A DNA stretch of 64,000 nucleotides from UBA3700 sp964478025 (lineage in GTDB: Bacteria > Bacillota > Clostridia > Christensenellales > UBA3700). Positions 35,676 to 43,950 of the stretch are shown here, in pieces (the stretch's first letter is position 1; each line of letters opens with the position of its first letter). The notes under the pieces are model-generated. The model had not been told where the DNA came from, made no database searches, and saw only the letters and a program-made list of their open reading frames with translations. The stretch is from assembly GCA_964478025.1 (NCBI GenBank), contig CAYZGK010000002.1:152444-216443 (forward strand), in the 5' to 3' direction. The translations under genes and the position numbers were made by a program.

Positions 35676-36512
35676 TTAAACTCCAGAGTATGCAGAGAAA
35701 CCACCATCAATTGGAAGCACAACACCTGTTATAAATCCTGATGCACTCTTATCTGATAAGAACATTGTAGCTCCCATTAAATCGCTAATTTCACCAAACT
35801 TTCTCATTGGAGTTCCTGCGATGATCTTTCCTGTTCTTGGAGTTGGTGTTCCATCACTATTGTAAAGTAATGCTCTATTTTGATTTGTTACGAAAAATCC
35901 TGGAGCAATAGCATTTACTCTAATATTTGCTCCAGCAAAGTGAACAGCAAGCCATTGTGTAAAGTTAGAAACAGCAGCCTTAGCTCCTGAGTATGCAGGA
36001 ATTTTTGTTAATGGTCTATAAGCATTCATTGAAGAAATATTTATAACGCAACCACCATTATCTAACATATCCTTAGCAAATACTTGTGTTGTTAAGAATG
36101 TTCCTAGGAAATTAATCTTGAAAACAAAATCTACACCGCTTGGGTCTAAATCAAAGAATGAAACCTTTGTTGGATCATCTAAATCTAACTTATTAAAATA
36201 TTCATTAGTTGTTGTGCCTTTAGGATTATTACCACCAGCGCCATTAACTAAAATTGTGCACTTACCAAAATCTTTTAATATTGCTTGATGAGCTTTCTCA
36301 AGAGATTCAGTCTCTAGACAGTTAACGCCATAAGCTTTAGCTACTCCTCCATCTTTAACAATTTCATCAGCAACTGCTTTTGCTGCCTCTTCTTTTAAAT
36401 CAAGAACTGCAACCTTTGCTCCGTTTTTAGCATATTCTTTTGCCATAGCGCCACATATAACGCCACCACCTGCAGTAATAACTACAATTTCACCACTCAT
36501 ATCTACTTTCAT
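35676..36512 (-). CDS. SDR-family D-mannonate (fructuronate) oxidoreductase
   Basis: A 278-residue short-chain dehydrogenase: Gly-rich loop VVITAGGGVICGAMAKEYAKNGAKVAVLDL, NGAGGNNP, catalytic Ser in INISSMNAYRPLTKIPAYSGAKAAVSNF with Tyr-x3-Lys (YSGAK). Position between uxuA and the rest of the glucuronate genes makes it the fructuronate-to-mannonate reductase, filling the role of UxuB with an unrelated fold, as is common in Bacillota. ATG at 36512 behind AGGAGGAAATTTG; a second ATG four codons in is possible. Confidence 0.87.
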   Translation of the reverse strand: MKVDMSGEIVVITAGGGVICGAMAKEYAKNGAKVAVLDLKEEAAKAVADEIVKDGGVAKAYGVNCLETESLEKAHQAILKDFGKCTILVNGAGGNNPKGTTTNEYFNKLDLDDPTKVSFFDLDPSGVDFVFKINFLGTFLTTQVFAKDMLDNGGCVINISSMNAYRPLTKIPAYSGAKAAVSNFTQWLAVHFAGANIRVNAIAPGFFVTNQNRALLYNSDGTPTPRTGKIIAGTPMRKFGEISDLMGATMFLSDKSASGFITGVVLPIDGGFSAYSGV

Positions 36513-36524
36513 ACAAATTTCCTC

Positions 36525-37571
36525 CTATTTATTAGCCTTTTCTACGGCCTCTATTATTCCTTGTAAATACATAGCACCAAGTGCTCTATCATATAGACCA
36601 TAACCTGGTCTTCCTGTTTCACCCCAAATCATTCTTCCATGGTCTGGGCGAACATATCCGTCAAATCCATCATCATATAATGCTTTAACAATTGCATACA
36701 TATCTAAAGAACCTTTTGAAGATAAATGTCCTGATTCTTCAAAACAATGATCTCCTGTTATCTTAATATTTCTTAAATGAACAAATGGCATTCTTCCCTT
36801 GCAAGTCTTAATTAATTCAACAACATCATTAGTTGAAGCAACTCCAAGCGAGCCTGTACATAGTGTTACACCATTAGATGGAGAATCTACAATCTTTAAG
36901 AATCTCTCTAGGTTAGCCTTGTTGGTTATAACTCTTGGAAGTCCAAATATTCCCCATGGTGGATCATCTGGATGAATTGCCATCTTTATGCCACTTTCCT
37001 CAGCTACTGGAATAATTTCCTTTAAAAATACTCCCATGTTTTCCCATAGTTTTTCTTCGTCAATATCTTTGTATTGATTTAATAAATCTTTTAAACCTTC
37101 TTTTGTATAACTTGAATCCCAACCTGGAAGAGAAAGCTCTGATGTTAGTGGATTCATAGATAAAACTGTTGCATGGTCGTAAGCTAGTGCGTATGAACCA
37201 TCATCAAGTTCTTTTGACAAATTACTTCTTAGCCAATCAAATACTGGCATAAAGTTATAGCAAATACACTTAACTCCAGCCTTGCCAAGTCTTCTTATAT
37301 TTTCTTTATAGTTTTCAATATACTTTTTAGCATTTGAATTTCCAAGTTTTATATCCTCATGTACTGGAACTGATTCAACAACTTCAAAAGTAAGTCCCTT
37401 ATCATTACATTGTTTTTTCATTTTTAAGATGTTTTCCATTGGCCAAACCTCACCAACTGGAACATCATAAATTGCAGAGACAATACCAGTTACTGCTGGA
37501 ATTTGTCTTATGTAATCTAGCGTAATTTTGTCATTTTCTCCGTACCAACGGAATGTCATTTTAAAACTCAT
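36525..37571 (-). CDS. uxuA: Mannonate dehydratase
   Basis: A 348-residue TIM-barrel enzyme that turns D-mannonate into 2-keto-3-deoxygluconate. MTFRWYGENDKITLDYIRQI, CICYNFMPVFDWLRSNLSKEL, AIHPDDPPWGIFGLPRV, PFVHLRNIKITG and GYVRPDHGRMIWGETGRPGYGLYDRALG cover its conserved blocks and metal ligands. The ATG at 37571 behind ATAGGAGAGTAATT is preferred over a start 13 codons upstream inside uxaC. 2 bp separate it from uxaC. Confidence 0.96.
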   Translation of the reverse strand: MSFKMTFRWYGENDKITLDYIRQIPAVTGIVSAIYDVPVGEVWPMENILKMKKQCNDKGLTFEVVESVPVHEDIKLGNSNAKKYIENYKENIRRLGKAGVKCICYNFMPVFDWLRSNLSKELDDGSYALAYDHATVLSMNPLTSELSLPGWDSSYTKEGLKDLLNQYKDIDEEKLWENMGVFLKEIIPVAEESGIKMAIHPDDPPWGIFGLPRVITNKANLERFLKIVDSPSNGVTLCTGSLGVASTNDVVELIKTCKGRMPFVHLRNIKITGDHCFEESGHLSSKGSLDMYAIVKALYDDGFDGYVRPDHGRMIWGETGRPGYGLYDRALGAMYLQGIIEAVEKANK

Positions 37572-37573
37572 AA

Positions 37574-38941
37574 TTACTCTCCTATAATATCTTTTGCATT
37601 TTGATAGCAAAGTGCTTTAGCAATATTTATTGCGTTTTCATCACACTCTTTAATTATTCCACCTAAAAAGTCACAAACAATTTGTCTATAATAATCGTGT
37701 CTTACATAAGATAGAAAACTTCTTGAATCAGTAAGCATACCTACCATTGATTTAATGTGTAAAAGTTCTGATACATTTTCAAGCATTTCATACATTCCTC
37801 TCTTATGGTCTACAAACCACCAAGAAATTCCCATATGTACATTTCTAAATGCACCGCATAAGGTAATTAATGTATAGTTCATTGTTGGATTTAGTGTATA
37901 GATAATTGTTTGAGGTAATTGATTCTCAAGATTTAACTTATCTAAGATACTTCTTACATACTTAACAGGAATTACATCACCAACGCAGTCAAAACCTGAA
38001 TCCTTTCCACATATTTCATACATTAAAGAATTGCTATTTCTTGTAACGGCTATATGAAGTTGCATTACCATATCTCTCATAAAGTAGCACTCACCAAGAT
38101 AAATCATCATGTTTCCAATAAAACCTAAATACTGTTCATCAGAAACAGGCTCTCCTTTAAGAAGCTTTTTAAATGTATCGCCAGCTTCTTCTGCTGAAGA
38201 TATATTTGTTGGGAAATCTTGTATTCCTACATCTGAGAATTTGCATCCTAAAGAAACAAAGTAATCCATTCTCTTTTCAATGGCACTTTTTAAATCTCTT
38301 AAGTCTTCAATTACAATTCCTGAAACCTTACTTAGTTTTTCAATATATTCAGGATAATTAGGATCTCTTGCAAGTAAAATATTATCTACTCTAAATGATG
38401 GAACTACCTTAACGTTAAATGAACCATCTTGAGCAATTAATTTATGGAATTCAAGAGAATCTATTGGATCGTCAGTTGTTGCTATATATTCAACATTTGA
38501 CATTAAAATTAACTTTCTTGGAGATAACTTCTTTTCTTTAATTTGTTTATTTGCCTCATCCCAAATTTTCTTTGCGTTTTCCTTTTTAAGAGGAAGCGTT
38601 ATATTAAAAAACATTTCAAGTTCAAGTGCTACCCAATCCATTATAGGGTTACCATAAGCCGTTGAAACTGTTTCAATAAAAGCATTGAACTTTTCTTCCC
38701 AAGTAGCATTCCCTGTAATATATTTTTCGTCCACTCCGTTTGAGCGCATTAATCTCCATTTATAGTGATCGCCCCCAAGCCACATTTCTCCAATATTGTC
38801 AAAAGGCTTATCTTCATAAATCTCTTTTGGAGATAAATGACAATGATAATCTATAATTGGTAAATCTTTAACTTGATTATATAACTCTACTGCAAACTTA
38901 GATTTTAATAAGTTTACTGGTCTATCTTTGAACTCTACCAC
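37574..38941 (-). CDS. uxaC: Glucuronate isomerase
   Basis: A 455-residue isomerase converting D-glucuronate to D-fructuronate (or galacturonate to tagaturonate). LPIIDYHCHLSPKEIYEDKPFDNIGEMWLGGDHYKWRLMRSNGVDE near the N-terminus is diagnostic; GMLTDSRSFLSYVRHDYYRQIVCDFLG is the conserved C-terminal block. The start is GTG at 38941 behind AGGAGGCGACGGAA, overlapping the end of kdgK by 20 bp. No UxaA/UxaB partners are present, so the glucuronate branch is the likely use. Confidence 0.96.
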   Translation of the reverse strand: MVEFKDRPVNLLKSKFAVELYNQVKDLPIIDYHCHLSPKEIYEDKPFDNIGEMWLGGDHYKWRLMRSNGVDEKYITGNATWEEKFNAFIETVSTAYGNPIMDWVALELEMFFNITLPLKKENAKKIWDEANKQIKEKKLSPRKLILMSNVEYIATTDDPIDSLEFHKLIAQDGSFNVKVVPSFRVDNILLARDPNYPEYIEKLSKVSGIVIEDLRDLKSAIEKRMDYFVSLGCKFSDVGIQDFPTNISSAEEAGDTFKKLLKGEPVSDEQYLGFIGNMMIYLGECYFMRDMVMQLHIAVTRNSNSLMYEICGKDSGFDCVGDVIPVKYVRSILDKLNLENQLPQTIIYTLNPTMNYTLITLCGAFRNVHMGISWWFVDHKRGMYEMLENVSELLHIKSMVGMLTDSRSFLSYVRHDYYRQIVCDFLGGIIKECDENAINIAKALCYQNAKDIIGE

Positions 38942-39947
38942 TTCCGTCGCCTCCTGCTAATTTCTTAACTTCATCAACACTTGCAATATTAAAATCGCCT
39001 TCAACTGTATGCTTTAAACATGAAGCAGCTACAGCATATTCAATTGTATCTTGCTCATTCATTTTACTATATAAACCATAGATTAGACCAGCGCCAAAAC
39101 TATCTCCACCGCCTACTCTATCTACAATTTGAATTAAATATCTTTTTGACTTAAAAGCACCATTTTTAGATATAAGCATTCCAGACCAACCATTTTCACT
39201 AGCAGAAATGCTTTCTCTTAAAGTAAATGCTACATATTTTAAGTTAGGGAACTTTTCCATAAGTTTCTTACCAATGCTCTCATATCCTTTTGTTGAAATA
39301 ACTCCAGCATTTATATCTGTTCCATCAGCCTCAATTGAAAATACATCTTTTGAATCTTCCTCGTTAGAGATTAAAACATCAACATATTTTACAAGCTCGC
39401 TCATAACCTTATTTGCTTTTTCTTTGCTCCAAAGTTTCTTTCTAAAGTTTAAATCGCAAGAAACAGTAATACCCTTTTCTTTCGCTGCCTTTAGTAAAAC
39501 TCTCATGCAATCAGTAGCACTATCTGATATAGCAGGAGTAATTCCTGTCCAGTGTAGCCACTCAACACCATCAAGAACCTTTTCTACATTAAAGTCTTCT
39601 GGCACCATTTGAGAGATAGCTGAACCTTTTCTATCATAGATAACATTACTACCTCTTTGAGAGCAGCCTTTTTCGCAGAAATAAATTCCCATTCTATCTC
39701 CACCACGAACTATTCTAGTTGTATCTACTCCCCAACCACGTAATGTATTTATACATTTATCTGCAAGTGGATTTTTAGGCAATTTTGTAAAATAAACTGT
39801 ATCAACTCCAAATTGAGCAAGTGATACAGCAACATTTGCTTCCCCACCACCAAATACTAAATCTAGTGATTCAGCTTGCATTAATCTTTTGTAACCAGAT
39901 GGTTGCAATCTCATCATTATTTCACCAACTGTTAAAACCCTTGCCAT
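38922..39947 (-). CDS. kdgK: 2-dehydro-3-deoxygluconokinase
   Basis: A 341-residue PfkB-family sugar kinase making KDPG from KDG. MARVLTVGEIMMRLQPSGYKRLMQAESLDLVFGGGEANVAVSLAQFG is the KdgK N-terminus; the catalytic Asp is in DRVGGGDSFGAGLIYGL (about residue 300). ATG at 39947 behind AAGGGAGATAAAT is preferred over an extension into kdgA. It starts 1 bp after kdgA ends and overlaps uxaC at its end, so the three are translationally linked. Confidence 0.95.
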   Translation of the reverse strand: MARVLTVGEIMMRLQPSGYKRLMQAESLDLVFGGGEANVAVSLAQFGVDTVYFTKLPKNPLADKCINTLRGWGVDTTRIVRGGDRMGIYFCEKGCSQRGSNVIYDRKGSAISQMVPEDFNVEKVLDGVEWLHWTGITPAISDSATDCMRVLLKAAKEKGITVSCDLNFRKKLWSKEKANKVMSELVKYVDVLISNEEDSKDVFSIEADGTDINAGVISTKGYESIGKKLMEKFPNLKYVAFTLRESISASENGWSGMLISKNGAFKSKRYLIQIVDRVGGGDSFGAGLIYGLYSKMNEQDTIEYAVAASCLKHTVEGDFNIASVDEVKKLAGGDGSGRVQR

Positions 39948-39948
39948 A

Positions 39949-40599
39949 TTATTTATCTCCCTTGATAATTGCATGAACTTTTTCAACAAATTCTCTTGAT
40001 GTGTTTTCAACTGCTTTGTAGTCTCCTACACTTGCACCTTTAGTTATAAATGAACCAGCGCCAACTGCATACGCGCCAGCTTTAAACCATTCGCCAACGT
40101 TATCTAGTGATACTCCACCTGTTGGCATAATATTTGCATTTGGAAGTGGTCCTTTTAGTGCTTTTAATCCCTTTGGTGTTGCTACATCGCCTGGGAATAG
40201 TTTTAATATATCTACGCCATATTCAAGAGCAGTTATAGCCTCAGTTGGAGTAAATATACCACTCATAACAGCAACAGAGTATCTATTACAAAGTTTTATT
40301 GTTTCAACATTTAATGCTGGAGATACTATAAATTGAGCACCAGCAAGAATAGCTGCTCTTGCTGTTTCTGGATCTAAAACAGTTCCAGCTCCAACTATCA
40401 TGTCAGTACCTTTATATTTTTCAACTAATGTCTTTATAATTTGATCTGCATTTGGAACAGTAAATGTAATTTCCATAATTTTGATTCCACCCGCATAACA
40501 TGCTTCAACTGTCTTTATAGCTTGATCTACTGAGTTTCCTCTAACGACAACTACAACACCCTCGTTTTTTACTGCTTGATAAACTTCATATTTTTTCAT
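39949..40599 (-). CDS. kdgA: KDPG aldolase
   Basis: A 216-residue class I aldolase splitting 2-keto-3-deoxy-6-phosphogluconate into pyruvate and glyceraldehyde 3-phosphate. Conserved blocks: EITFTVPNADQIIK, IVGAGTVLDPETARAAILAGAQFIVSP, the Schiff-base lysine in GVDILKLFPGDVATPKGLKALKGPLP and PTGGVSLDNVGEWFKAG. ATG at 40599 behind AATGAGGTATTTATC. It is the first gene of the operon, facing away from the AraC regulator. Confidence 0.95.
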   Translation of the reverse strand: MKKYEVYQAVKNEGVVVVVRGNSVDQAIKTVEACYAGGIKIMEITFTVPNADQIIKTLVEKYKGTDMIVGAGTVLDPETARAAILAGAQFIVSPALNVETIKLCNRYSVAVMSGIFTPTEAITALEYGVDILKLFPGDVATPKGLKALKGPLPNANIMPTGGVSLDNVGEWFKAGAYAVGAGSFITKGASVGDYKAVENTSREFVEKVHAIIKGDK

Positions 40600-40763
40600 G
40601 ATAAATACCTCATTTTAACGCAAAACTTCAAAGAGATTTTTTCTCTTCACTTTTATTATAATAATTATAAGGCAAAATTTATAACATTAATTTAATAAAA
40701 TTATGGACAAAATAGTCTTTTTAGTGCAATAATTAATTTACAAACTATAAGGGGAATCTAATT
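40600..40763. promoter_or_regulatory. Divergent control region of the uronate operon and its AraC regulator
   Basis: On the minus strand TATAAT-like boxes occur around 40656-40672 but no TTGACA-like -35 stands 17 bp upstream, which suits activator-dependent transcription. The region contains ATTATGGACA (40701-40710), similar to ATTATGGCCA in the galactosidase/mannosidase control region, and a GACAAAATAGTC element (40705-40716). Operator assignment is inference. Confidence 0.45.
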
Positions 40764-41525
40764 ATGCCAGTTATTAACTATATCGGAAAAAACATGAAAA
40801 CATTCAATGTTTCAGCTCACCAACACAATTATTGGGAAATTATTTATTGCACAAATGGCAATGGAGTTATTGAAACAGATAGTCAAAAAGTAGAATACAG
40901 CAAAAATCAAGTTGTTGTAATTCCACCAAATACCATTCATTCAAACTATTCACAAAACGGCTTTAGAAATATTCATTTAACTGTTGCTAACTGGACACCT
41001 ACATTTAAAAATGTAGTTTTAGTTGATGATAACAGCAACAATGATCTTTTAACTGTTTTAAATATGTGCTTTAGATATTTTAATGCAAATGCTGCTGAAC
41101 AATCCGACATAATAATTTCATTTTCAGAACTAGTTTTATCTATGTTAAATAATTTTGGTGGCGCTAATCATGCATCACAACAAGTTGAAGCAATTGCAAA
41201 TGCTATTGTTGAAAACTTCTCTGACCCAGAGTTTGAACTTGAAGATGTATATAGTAAATTTGATTTAACTAAAGATTATTTAAGAAGACAATTTATTAAA
41301 GAAAAAGGAATTTCACCTTTGCAATTCTTAAAAAATACAAGAATAAACTTTGCACAAAAACTTCTACTTTCTAAAAATATTAATAACTATAAGATATTTG
41401 AAGTAGCTGAAATGTGTGGATTTACAGATCAATTATATTTTTCAAGAGTATTTAGACAAATAACTGGAGTTTCTCCAAAGGAATTTACTGAAAGTCCAAA
41501 ACTTGATCACTACAACGCAGAATAA
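40764..41525 (+). CDS. AraC-family transcriptional regulator
   Basis: A 253-residue sugar-sensing regulator. N-terminal cupin with SAHQHNYWEIIYCTNGNGVIETD and QVVVIPPNTIHSNY; C-terminal double HTH with DVYSKFDLTKDYLRRQFIKEKGISPLQFLKNTRINFAQKLLL and KIFEVAEMCGFTDQLYFSRVFRQITGVSPKEF. It faces the uronate operon across 164 bp and is the likely activator, responding to a uronate or glycoside. ATG at 40764 behind AAGGGGAATC. Confidence 0.92.
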   Translation: MPVINYIGKNMKTFNVSAHQHNYWEIIYCTNGNGVIETDSQKVEYSKNQVVVIPPNTIHSNYSQNGFRNIHLTVANWTPTFKNVVLVDDNSNNDLLTVLNMCFRYFNANAAEQSDIIISFSELVLSMLNNFGGANHASQQVEAIANAIVENFSDPEFELEDVYSKFDLTKDYLRRQFIKEKGISPLQFLKNTRINFAQKLLLSKNINNYKIFEVAEMCGFTDQLYFSRVFRQITGVSPKEFTESPKLDHYNAE

Positions 41526-41553
41526 ACAAAGTTATTCATTTATATACAACTAT

Positions 41554-41585
41554 ATTGGGAAATTATTACTTTAAAATTTCCCAAT
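41554..41585. terminator. Hairpin between convergent AraC and AlbA_2 genes
   Basis: Perfect 11-bp stem ATTGGGAAATT/AATTTCCCAAT around a 10-nt loop, overlapping the last codons of the AlbA_2 gene. There is no T-tract on either side, so termination is uncertain. Confidence 0.4.
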
Positions 41586-42915
41586 ATCCTGACTTTTTAG
41601 AACCAATTCTAGATATCACGCCAGCTAAACTAAGTTTATCTAAACTTCGTTGCACAGTTCTTTTATCTATACCTATTATCGTTGCTATTTCTTCTCTTGT
41701 TTGATTAGGTTTTTCCCTTAGTAAATTTAAAACTTTATAATCATTAGTTAATAACTTTATTTTAGTTTTTAAAGTTCCATCTTTAGTAACATTTGAAGTA
41801 TCAATCCTACGATAGAAGACAAAAGAAAATCCATCCTCATTTGACTCATAGTCGAATTTAATGTTATTTTCAGCACATGAGGAATACACTTTTCTAAAAC
41901 CACTCCCAAACATTTCGACATCTTTACATTTGTATAATGTATTTAAAATCACTTTATTTCTAGGTTGACTTTTTCTTTTTGACTTTACAAACATATCCGG
42001 ACTAAGATTTACAGGAAATTCACCAGGATTATATATTTCAATTTGAGTAGGAGTTATAGCAATTTCATTTTCTGTTATTCCTCTATAATTTGCATGCGCA
42101 AAAGAATTAACCACTATTTCACGAATTGCCTCAATTGGAATTTCTGGAATCTCTATTCTTGACGTTCCAGTTCCGAACTCAACCCTCCAATTTATTTTTT
42201 CTTTAATATAAGAGTTTGCATAGCGAATTAAGTTATAAATATTATCTTCAACTCTTCTTATATCTGAGAAGTTAATTCTTTCATCTGTGACATATGTTGC
42301 CAATTTCAAAACAACTGGTTTCTTATTCGAAAAAAGATAAAAACCTGCATTTGTTAAATAGCCTTTTTCTAACAACCCTAAACCCGTTAACAATTCAGTT
42401 TCGTCATATTTTGATAATTGTTCCAATCTTCCACAAGAAGTTGCTTCGTTATAATATGCACTCAACGCCTCGTGATCAATGCTTTCAATCCCAAATTTTG
42501 TCAAATTGTTTTCCCATTTTGATGAAAAATCTGTTGATGACATTATATTTTTAAGTTCTTCAGGTGTCATTCTTTCAGACCTATCCACAACACGCTTATA
42601 ATAAATACCATATGACGAATATGGTCTTTCGCTGCCAACAAAATCCACTTTTATACAAGGCATTCCATCACATGAAATTTCGTTTATAGTTGGGCAAATC
42701 ATAGGAGAAATGGCTTCTTTACAAACTCTTGCTATGTCATCCAAAGTATTTGCCCCAATAACTTGACCACAAACATCACCATTTGGCTTAACCCCAAAAA
42801 AAAGTGTTCCAAATCCATGCTTATTTAATATGGCACAGATATCGTCCATTGCTTCTTTTACTTCTCCGGTTGTTTTCTTAAATTCAAGTTGTTCGTTTTC
42901 TCTACCAAGGTTCAT
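41566..42915 (-). CDS. AlbA_2-domain ATPase, putative transcriptional regulator
   Basis: A 449-residue protein of three parts. Residues 5-120 are AlbA_2 (Schlafen-like, formerly AAA_4): ENEQLEFKKTTGEVKEAMDDICAILNKHGFGTLFFGVKPNGDVCGQ and YYKRVVDRSERMTPEEL. Residues about 240-350 are a GHKL-like ATP-binding segment (IPIEAIREIVVNSFAHANYRGITENEIAITPTQIEIYNPGEFP). Residues 380-445 are a winged HTH (TREEIATIIGIDKRTVQRSLDKLSLAGVISRIGSKKSGYW). Such genes are common, often mobile, and proposed to be regulators or defence proteins. ATG at 42915 behind AAGGAGGAATTC. Eight 12-bp repeats lie 53 bp upstream, likely its own binding sites. Confidence 0.88.
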   Translation of the reverse strand: MNLGRENEQLEFKKTTGEVKEAMDDICAILNKHGFGTLFFGVKPNGDVCGQVIGANTLDDIARVCKEAISPMICPTINEISCDGMPCIKVDFVGSERPYSSYGIYYKRVVDRSERMTPEELKNIMSSTDFSSKWENNLTKFGIESIDHEALSAYYNEATSCGRLEQLSKYDETELLTGLGLLEKGYLTNAGFYLFSNKKPVVLKLATYVTDERINFSDIRRVEDNIYNLIRYANSYIKEKINWRVEFGTGTSRIEIPEIPIEAIREIVVNSFAHANYRGITENEIAITPTQIEIYNPGEFPVNLSPDMFVKSKRKSQPRNKVILNTLYKCKDVEMFGSGFRKVYSSCAENNIKFDYESNEDGFSFVFYRRIDTSNVTKDGTLKTKIKLLTNDYKVLNLLREKPNQTREEIATIIGIDKRTVQRSLDKLSLAGVISRIGSKKSGYWEILK

Positions 42916-42967
42916 TTAGTGAATTCCTCCTTAACTTTTCTATATTTTAGCATTTTTAAAACAAATT

Positions 42968-43078
42968 TGTCACTTTAAATGTCACTTTAAATGTCACTTT
43001 AAACCAAATTTGTCACTTTAAATGTCACTTTAAATCAAAATTTGTCACTTTAAATGTCACTTTAAATGTCACTTTAAA
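42968..43078 (-). repeat. Eight copies of a 12-bp repeat upstream of the AlbA_2 gene
   Basis: The unit TGTCACTTTAAA (plus strand) occurs eight times without mismatch: 42968, 42980, 42992; 43011, 43023; 43043, 43055, 43067. They form groups of 3, 2 and 3 in exact 12-bp tandem, separated by 7 bp (CCAAATT) and 8 bp (TCAAAATT). The array fills most of the space between the AlbA_2 start and the zeta gene. It is an operator or iteron-like array; autoregulation by the AlbA_2 protein is inferred from position. Confidence 0.9.
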
Positions 43079-43090
43079 TTTTCATAAATA

Positions 43091-43552
43091 CTATTTATAA
43101 GATTTTTTTACCCAACACAAATTAGAATTATTGTCCCACTCAAGTATATTGCATCTATAAACAATCTTATTCCCTTTAATAAAGCAAACTTCATTCATAG
43201 AAACTGTATTGTCATAAAAATGAACAACATCACATAAATCAAATATTAACTTTAAATTTTCTTGAGAATTATCATAACGTTTTTCAACCAATTCTGCATT
43301 TATTCCATGTCCACCTTTTTGCTCTCTTTGTTGCACTCTTTCAACCGCAATATCTAAAGAGGCAACGCCTACATAAAATAATTCTATAAAGATCCCTTTC
43401 TCTTTAGTTTCTTTTAGTAAATTTAAAATTGAACTATCACATAACAATGTTTCTATACATAAGCCAAAACAATTTTTGTTAAGTATTTTATGTAAAGTAC
43501 TTTTACCTGCACCATTTATTCCAGCAAAAATATTAAGTTTAGTATTTTTCAT
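43091..43552 (-). CDS. Zeta-toxin family kinase, apparently internally deleted
   Basis: A 153-residue P-loop protein of the zeta toxin family (kinases of UDP-GlcNAc or related targets). The Walker A loop KLNIFAGINGAGKST is at residues 6-20, and the later family blocks YVGVASLDIAVERVQQREQKGGHGINAELVEKRYDNSQENLKLIFDLCDVVHFYDNT are intact. Between them the chain runs straight from TLHKILNKN to CFGLCIETLLC. In relatives about 40-45 residues lie here, with the NADE-type motif that carries the catalytic Asp. The toxin is therefore probably inactive or altered. It overlaps the antitoxin gene by 14 bp with no ribosome site of its own. Confidence 0.82.
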   Translation of the reverse strand: MKNTKLNIFAGINGAGKSTLHKILNKNCFGLCIETLLCDSSILNLLKETKEKGIFIELFYVGVASLDIAVERVQQREQKGGHGINAELVEKRYDNSQENLKLIFDLCDVVHFYDNTVSMNEVCFIKGNKIVYRCNILEWDNNSNLCWVKKSYK

Positions 43553-43871
43553 TTTTAATTACTTCTAATTGCTTTATCTTTAATACAGTATTAAATACGC
43601 CCGTATAAAAATCTTTTTCATCCTCGCTACTTGCATTTTCAACTAATTTTTCATAAAGTTCTATATCTAAATAATCGTATCTTTTTTCATATAGGCGTTT
43701 AATTAATGATGAAAAATCATCTCCATATTTTTCATCAAAGCATTCCTCGCTCATTACAACTAAACTATTATATCCATTTTTAGTAACAAATATTGGCTCC
43801 TTGTTTTCCTTACAAAGATTAGATATTTCTGCTGTATTTTTAAGCTTATTTATTGGAATAATTTTTGGCAT
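43539..43871 (-). CDS. Phd/YefM-type antitoxin
   Basis: A 110-residue protein. Residues 1-55 have the Phd/YefM DNA-binding fold (IIPINKLKNTAEISNLCKENKEPIFVTKNGYNSLVVMSEE); the C-terminal half (DYLDIELYEKLVENASSEDEKDFYTGVFNTVLKIKQ) is helical and probably wraps the toxin. It pairs with the zeta-family gene, a combination seen in other gut Bacillota. ATG at 43871 behind GAGGTGAATT. That ribosome site is part of a nested inverted repeat, suggesting autoregulation. Confidence 0.87.
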   Translation of the reverse strand: MPKIIPINKLKNTAEISNLCKENKEPIFVTKNGYNSLVVMSEECFDEKYGDDFSSLIKRLYEKRYDYLDIELYEKLVENASSEDEKDFYTGVFNTVLKIKQLEVIKNEKY

Positions 43872-43873
43872 AA

Positions 43874-43940
43874 TTCACCTCGCATTTTTGTTATACCATA
43901 ATTATGCCACAATCATGGTATAACATTAATTTTAGGTGAA
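43874..43940 (-). promoter_or_regulatory. Nested inverted repeats at the toxin-antitoxin promoter
   Basis: Inner arms GTTATACCAT (43890-43899) and ATGGTATAAC (43915-43924) are perfect 10-bp complements. Outer arms TTCACCT (43874-43880) and AGGTGAA (43934-43940) are perfect 7-bp complements, and the outer arm near the gene is the antitoxin ribosome site. In RNA the ribosome site would be paired; in DNA the inner palindrome is a likely Phd operator. Confidence 0.7.
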
Positions 43941-43950
43941 TCTTATAAAT

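Noticed and set aside
39208..39612. A 134-codon plus-strand frame within kdgK
   Set aside because: Antisense to well-conserved kinase sequence, no start signals.
42968..43078. The repeat array as a CRISPR
   Set aside because: Units are only 12 bp, mostly without spacers, and no cas genes are near.
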